The position numbers and the translations under genes are program-made. From Hermodice carunculata (taxonomy: Eukaryota > Annelida > Polychaeta > Eunicida > Amphinomidae): a DNA stretch of 64,000 bases. The notes beneath the pieces were generated by a model. That model made no database searches. It worked only from the letters and a program-made list of their open reading frames with translations, and had not been told where the DNA came from. The DNA lies in the NCBI GenBank assembly GCA_964020975.1, contig OZ026630.1, positions 65,768,513 through 65,832,512 on the forward strand, written 5' to 3'. Positions 59,383-64,000 of the stretch are shown one piece after another. How positions within the stretch are numbered: the stretch's first letter is position 1; every line of letters begins with the position of its first letter.

Positions 59383-61960
59383 GAGTAGTACCTGTCTTCA
59401 ACGACCCCTTTCATGAGCAACCACCTCTCACTTGCGGCCATTTTTTATTGACTGAGCGTTTTTTCATGGTAATTTCCCTCCAATGATCTACCACCTGTCT
59501 TACGTGACCAGTCAAAATCGATCATGAGCCACCACCCAGTCATTTTCCGGCGAGCCACTCTCATTTTGCAAGCATTAAAACTCTCGCCAGATGGCAGCAC
59601 TTCCAAGTCACAGACCTTTCTCGCGTTCGAGACACTGCGAGATTAGAACGCACCGCCATTTTGTATCACTTCATCAATAAATCTCTTGCGAAGCAGACAT
59701 ATCAGACATATGTTACAAGATGGGGAGCAGAAAGAGACAGATTTTGACTTTGGAGCAGCAAATTGAAGGGATCAAGAGAGTGGAAGGTAGAGCTTCATCC
59801 TGTAAGATAGCAGAGGAAATGAATGTAGGAAAGACGAAGATTCTAGGTATCAAGGTGGAGGAAGAGATTTTGGTGTCATGGAATAAGGGGACAAAAGCCG
59901 ATCAGAAATATTTCAAGGCACGCAAAACTACATATGAAGACTTAAATCAACAAGTATGGGACTGGTTTTGCTAAGTTAGACCCAAGAACATCCCTGTGAC
60001 AGGAAGAATGATTCAAGAAAAAGACAGCTTGGTCGCTCTTGAGAAAGGATATGATGAGTTCACAGCATCAAACGGCTAGCTTGAAAGTTGGCAGAATCGC
60101 CACAGCGTACGATTGACCATCTTGTGCGGAGAAAGTGCTGATGTCCACCAGAGTGTAGTGGAAGATTGGGGAAAGAGGTTGGTGACAAAGTGCGAAGGTT
60201 ATAAACTGTGTGACATTTTTAATGCACAGGAAACAGGCTTGTTTAATCGTGCATTACCTACGCAATCTATGATAGCAAAAGGACAGTCAACAAAGTTTGG
60301 CAAGTTGGCCGAAGAGAGGTTAACTGTTATGTTAGCCTGTAGTGCTACAGGAGAGAAACTGACGCCATTAGTTATAGGGAGAGCTGCTAATCCCAGGTGT
60401 TTTCGCAGGAATTCTGACATTCTGCCAGTGCACTACACAAACAACAGACGCGCCTGGAGGACCAAGGAAGTCATGGTACAATGGCTGCACAGAGTAAACA
60501 ACAAAATTAGAGGTGAGAAGAGAAACATTTTGCTCTTAGTGGACAATTGTTCAGCACATCCTCATGTGACTCTAAGCAATGTCAAGCTAGAATTTCTGCC
60601 TTCCAACACCAGCAGCAAGTTACAGCCATGTGATGCAGGCATTATTCAAGCCGTCAATAGCAATTACAGAAAGAAACTTCTACGCCACATTGTATTTCAT
60701 GCAGATGAATGCAACACAGCCAGAGAGCTTGCTAAAAGTGTGGACGTCTTGGATGCCATTATGTGGTTCAAGTCTGCATGAGATCTTGTATCTGAAGAGA
60801 CAATTTAGAAGTGCTTTGCAAAGTGTGGGTACTCTGTACAGAACCTCAACAGTGATGCTGCTGATTCCACAGATCCCCTTGAAGCTGATTTGCAGCCATT
60901 GCTTGGTGATGTTACCTGGGAGGGGTATGTAAATGGTGACAGCAGTGTGGCTACATCCTGTGGTGATTTGTCTAAGTGTACTGTTACTGGTGATGACAAG
61001 GAGAATGATCATGATGACAGTGAAGATGAGCAAGAAAAGACTAAATCTGCTGTCATCAGCTTCAAGACTGCTGCTTCCCACATCACTGCACTCAGAGACT
61101 TTGCCATACATTTCAAGGACCCCAAGCTCTCTGAACTTATGACAGAGTGCCAAACTCTTGTGGAGATACCAACTGGAAGTCTTTCAATTCTGCAAGGCAA
61201 ACAACAGTGAAGAACTTTTTTGCTCCAAAATAAATTTGGATGCAAATGTGGAATTTAAAAACAGTGAAGCTTCATGTGTTGTGATCTACTTGTGAACATT
61301 TATTCTTAGTGTAGTGGTGCTACATGATCAGTAATTTTTTTAATTCAATTTTGGTGCTCACAATGGGTTGCAGATGAATGAACCTTGAAAAAAAGTGCAA
61401 ACATTCCTTATTTGATGCTGAGGCATCACATGCACTGTGCACTAGTTTAGTGGTGGTTTAAACATTTTAAGGTCTCAGATTTTTCTTTCTTTTTTTTTTA
61501 ATTTCTGGTGCTCTCAATTTTATGCAGATGCTGAAATAGCATGTGCAAAATGAACTGTGATTTGGACTTGAACTGTACATTACTGGTGACTCACACACCA
61601 GTGCATTGGACTGAATTTTTACAGACATTATACATGTCATACTTACATAAAATGTGATCAGTACTCTTTCTGTGATGACTTCCTCTGCAACTTATTCATA
61701 TACTATGACACAGTCATGTACACGCATTTTAATGGATTTTATACCTTCTGTGAAGCCTGAAGATAGAACATGATTGGGTTTTTGAAGCTTTTTTGCACAG
61801 GTTGTATATGCATGAACACATTTTTACTTTTTACATTTTATTTCAATAAAGTCCATGATCAAGATGGCCATTAGTTGTTCCCTCTCTTGAAAGACCACCT
61901 GTCTTATATGACCACTTTTATGATTTCCCCAAGGGTGGTCTCACAAGACAGGTACTACTG
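59383..61960 (+). mobile_element. Tigger/pogo DNA transposon inserted in the P-like gene
   Basis: 2578 bp between TA duplications at 59381-59382 and 61961-61962. The terminal inverted repeats are gagtagtacctgtctt on the left and cagtagtacctgtctt read inward from the right. Subterminal 'gaccacctgtctta' motifs recur near both ends (59488, 61895). Removing the element with one TA gives ...HEKTLKS-YMAFTTPTP... in one frame of the P-like gene, so the insertion border is exact and postdates that gene. It holds one transposase reading frame (59720-61210). Confidence 0.92.
59720..61210 (+). pseudogene. Tigger transposase (CENP-B HTH plus DDE), inactive
   Basis: A single frame of 497 codons. The N-terminal CENP-B/pogo helix-turn-helix comprises KRQILTLEQQIEGIKRVEG and ASSCKIAEEMNVGKT. 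The second HTH follows, with IPVTGRMIQEKD and EFTASNG. The DDE core has FNAQETGLFNRALPTQS, ERLTVMLACSATGEKLTPLV, NILLLVDNCSAHPHV (second D) and PSNTSSKLQPCDAGIIQAV (third D). The first catalytic Asp, normally in NADETGL, is replaced by Gln. Four in-frame stops interrupt it (59972 TAA, 60077 TAG, 60779 TGA, 60806 TAG), without any frameshift. Three of these are simple transitions from Trp or Gln codons. The acidic C-terminal tail DDKENDHDDSEDEQEK is typical. It cannot be functional. Confidence 0.93.
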
Positions 61961-62493
61961 TATATGGCTTTCACAACACCAACACCAGATGTCAACCCTG
62001 ATGTTATCAAATTACTGTTGAGTGAGCTCGATCTCCAAAATTGTGATGAAGCTAAACGCAATGTCATTCTGAATTGGGATGAGATGAAAGTAAAATCAGA
62101 GTTACTTATGACAAGTGAAGGGACTGTGGCTGGGTATACCAAATTGGACAGCTTCAATGAAGATCTGGCAAAATTGACAGATGACAATCTGAAGCCAGAA
62201 ATTGCTTCACATGTCATCGTTTTTATGGTGCGTCAAATCACTGGCAATAAGAACATACCATTCATCTGGTACCCATGCAGAGGGTTTTTTGCTGAACAGT
62301 TGTGGAGTACTGTGTGGAAAGCTACCCAAATACTTCACAACATCAGCTGTTGTGTAAGAGCTTGGGTGTGCGATGGGGCTACCCCAAACAGGCGATTTTT
62401 CAAAATTCAAGAAGTTGTTGCTGAAGCTTACAGAGGACTATGTTATTACACCACAAACAAATTCGATACGAATGAGACAATTTATTTGTCATG

Positions 62494-63320
62494 ACACACC
62501 CTCATGTCAAGATTCACTTGTGTGTACAGTTTCATAAATCTAACTTCAAGGACAAATGAAAAACAGTCTGGACATGAAGTGTACTGTAGTTTTACATGAA
62601 TGCATCATCGAGACCAAGATACTTCACCTAGTGACCTAGTTTAGTTCATGACACACCTTTAGCTCAAGATATATATGTGTGTGAAGTTTCATGAAACAAA
62701 CCAAAAAAGTTAAGCAGTTGCAGCCTGAACAAGATTTTATATGGATGTCACTGTGACCCGGACACTTCATCTAGTGACCTATTTTGGGTTCATAACACAC
62801 CTTTATTTTATGTTTGGAACGAGCGGGATTCGAACCTGCAACCTTTGGCACCAGTCGCCTAGCTGAAATGGGAAACACGCATATCCACTCGACCAAATCC
62901 CTGTGTAGATGTACCTGTGTGTAAAGTAGCATTAATCTAATTGGAGGGACAACAGAACTACAGCCCGGATATGAAGTATAATAGTTATACATGATTGTAT
63001 CACCATGATCCAGATACTTCAGCTAGTGACCTACTTTTGTTTCAGGACACACCTTTGGGTCAACATTTTTATGTGTATGAACTTTCATGACACTATGCTA
63101 AATAGTAAAGGAATTATAGCCAAGACACAGTTTTACAAGAATATGTCACCATGACCCGGATACCTATTGACCTTCTTTTGGTACATGACACACCCTTCTG
63201 TATAAATGCATCTGTGTGTAAATTTTCATAAATCAAAAGGAAAAGACAAGCGAATTATAGCCTGGACACAAAAAGCAGATGAACGCACAGAAAAAGCCAT
63301 TACATTATGTTCCACATCCA
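62494..63320 (+). repeat. R2-related repeat, diverged, interrupted by a SINE
   Basis: Units with 'cacttcacctagtgacctagttt', 'catgacacacctttagctcaag', 'tgtgtgaa.tttcatgaa' and 'agcctgaacaagatttt' follow the R2 unit plan at about 62620, 62770, 63015 and 63160. The repeat cuts off the P-like gene at 62490. It ends with a G22 run (63324-63345). Confidence 0.65.
62811..62904 (-). repeat. tRNA-derived SINE head, third copy
   Basis: On the minus strand, A box TGGTCGAGTGG (62885-62895) and perfect B box GGTTCGAATCC (62826-62836), with 'catttcagctaggcgactgg' between them, are shared with the two copies near 10 kb. It interrupts an R2-like unit: 'cataacacacctttattt' on the left and 'tagatgtacctgtgtgtaaagt' on the right would normally be joined. 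A-B spacing points to a Ser/Leu-type tRNA ancestor. Confidence 0.7.
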
Positions 63321-63323
63321 TAA

Positions 63324-63345
63324 GGGGGGGGGGGGGGGGGGGGGG
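63324..63345. repeat. G22 homopolymer
   Basis: An uninterrupted run of 22 G, one of seven runs of 14 or more C/G in the window. Confidence 0.95.
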
Positions 63346-63429
63346 CTTAATTAAGAACACCCTGTATGGCAAGGAACTTGCCAATACAGAATACGCAAAC
63401 TGACTATGAAAAAGTCTGCGTTTTATTAA

Positions 63430-63910
63430 GCAGAAACCAAATTCAGTTATGTGGCTCTGTGACCTTGGCAATTGACTCAAGGCTACCCACTTCAAAACTT
63501 AATCTAGCTCTTAAAGAAGGGCATATCCCTGTCCAACATGGACACCCTAAGAGAAAAACATCTCAAGTTCTCATGCAGAAACCCAGTTCACTAATAGGAC
63601 TCTAGCTGGTGACCTTGGGAATTTGGGCAAGATCATCCATCTTCTAAGCTGACAACCCTAATTGAGGACTTAGTCTATTACTATGAGTAATATTGAAGTC
63701 ATAACTTGAATTCTGAGTTACAATGCAGAAACCAAGTTCACTAAAGCGACCTTGTGACCTTTGAATTTAGATCAAGGTCACCCATCTTTGACACTGATAA
63801 GGACTTGATCCTGTGCAATATACAGGTCTTATAAAAATTTTTTAGATATCCTGCAAAACTTACTACAGTACCTATGTGCCCTTGGAAATAGGGTCAAGGG
63901 CAAACACTTT
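63430..63910 (+). repeat. Tandem units of about 125-160 bp with 'gtgaccttgg...caaggtca'
   Basis: Four units anchored at 63450, 63609, 63756 and 63880. Each has 'atgcagaaaccaagttcacta' before 'gtgaccttgg.aattt.g.tcaaggtcacccat'. Non-coding. Confidence 0.6.
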
Positions 63911-63940
63911 CAAACTTCACCTGGCCCATATACTGGAGCA

Positions 63941-64000
63941 CAGTGATACCTGTCTCCAAAGACCCCTTGCATGAACAACAACCTCTCTTTTCCGACTGAA
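63941..64000 (+). mobile_element. Left terminus of a second Tigger element, cut by the window edge
   Basis: 'cagtgatacctgtctccaaa', 'gaccccttgcatgaac' and 'aacctctcttttccga' align with the first 60 bp of the Tigger at 59383. The element continues past the window. Confidence 0.65.

Larger units (their letters stand above)
55914..62493 (+). mobile_element. P-element/THAP9-like transposase gene, interrupted by two insertions and 3'-truncated
   Basis: The exon begins after a strong acceptor (polypyrimidine tract, CAG at 55911-55913). ATG at 55962 has a good context (acaccATGG) and gives MGCEEICRLCLKAP, with a C-x2-C pair. An intron ends at TTTTTTCAG (56580), and exon 2 continues CPCQPVNNCRACQLK. 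Later parts: CGNMYFHAI (57180), IGYVHKDCVRSVNCELLI (58780), SSHVTYKHLTDVEKK (58970), the helical QKMDKRINRLRHCV (59041), RGMCWHPEIIKWCISI (59256) and SGSLYLPHEKTLKS (59330-59380). After the Tigger come YMAFTTPTP, NWDEMKVKSELL, AGYTKLDSF and VRAWVCDGATPNRRFF. DEM and CDGA probably hold the first two of the four catalytic acids; the rest of the catalytic core is lost at 62490. Frame changes lie near 56850, 56995, 59027 and 59335. No THAP motif was found at the N-terminus. Confidence 0.75.

Noticed and set aside
60680-61153. Minus-strand open frame of 157 codons
   Set aside because: Antisense of the Tigger transposase C-terminal part.
62811-62904. A genuine tRNA gene, because the B box is perfect
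   Set aside because: The acceptor and anticodon stems do not pair well, related copies exist near 10 kb, and it interrupts another repeat; a SINE explains it better.

Overview
This is AT-rich animal genomic DNA, dense in repeats. The intron-bearing host gene, Penelope, P, Tigger/pogo and DIRS elements, several kinds of non-LTR retrotransposon, tRNA-derived SINEs, long AT and TTTA microsatellites and recurrent GACGGACGG tracts suggest a marine invertebrate, most likely a mollusc or another lophotrochozoan. The species cannot be fixed from the sequence. No bacterial gene organisation is present.

The one clear host gene is RPF1, a Brix-family ribosome biogenesis factor, on the minus strand. Six exons lie between 51874 and 29259. 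All introns are GT-AG, the phases agree, and the exons together give 681 bp (226 residues plus stop). A polyadenylation signal follows the stop. The N-terminal exons are not seen and probably lie beyond the right edge. The introns (1.3 to 9.6 kb) hold most of the repeats of the right half.

Left part (1 to 29 kb): interspersed repeats, microsatellites, a tRNA-derived SINE pair, and remains of several non-LTR elements (8.9-9.6, 11.5-12.3, 12.6-14.8, 16.2-20.1, 20.6-21.7 and 28.0-28.3 kb). The 16-20 kb LINE is nearly full length but is interrupted by a 590-bp element with a 4-bp target duplication. Degenerate tandem arrays fill 24.2-26.5 kb.

Middle part (29 to 52 kb): RPF1 exons separated by repeat families. 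Two near-identical 1.3-1.5 kb copies (36.7 and 46.7 kb) carry terminal hairpins and are built from units of about 147 bp that contain nuclear-receptor-like AGGTCA pairs. A broken DIRS-like fossil lies in the intron at 39.0-43.4 kb.

Right part (53 to 64 kb): a P-element/THAP9-like transposase gene on the plus strand (55.9-62.5 kb), cut by two later insertions whose borders can be read to the base. One is a Penelope-like element (57232-58745, 15-bp target duplication) carrying a hammerhead-ribozyme-like motif. The other is a Tigger/pogo transposon (59383-61960, TA duplication). Removing each insertion restores the P-like reading frame across the junction. The P-like gene is itself cut off at its 3' end by another repeat.
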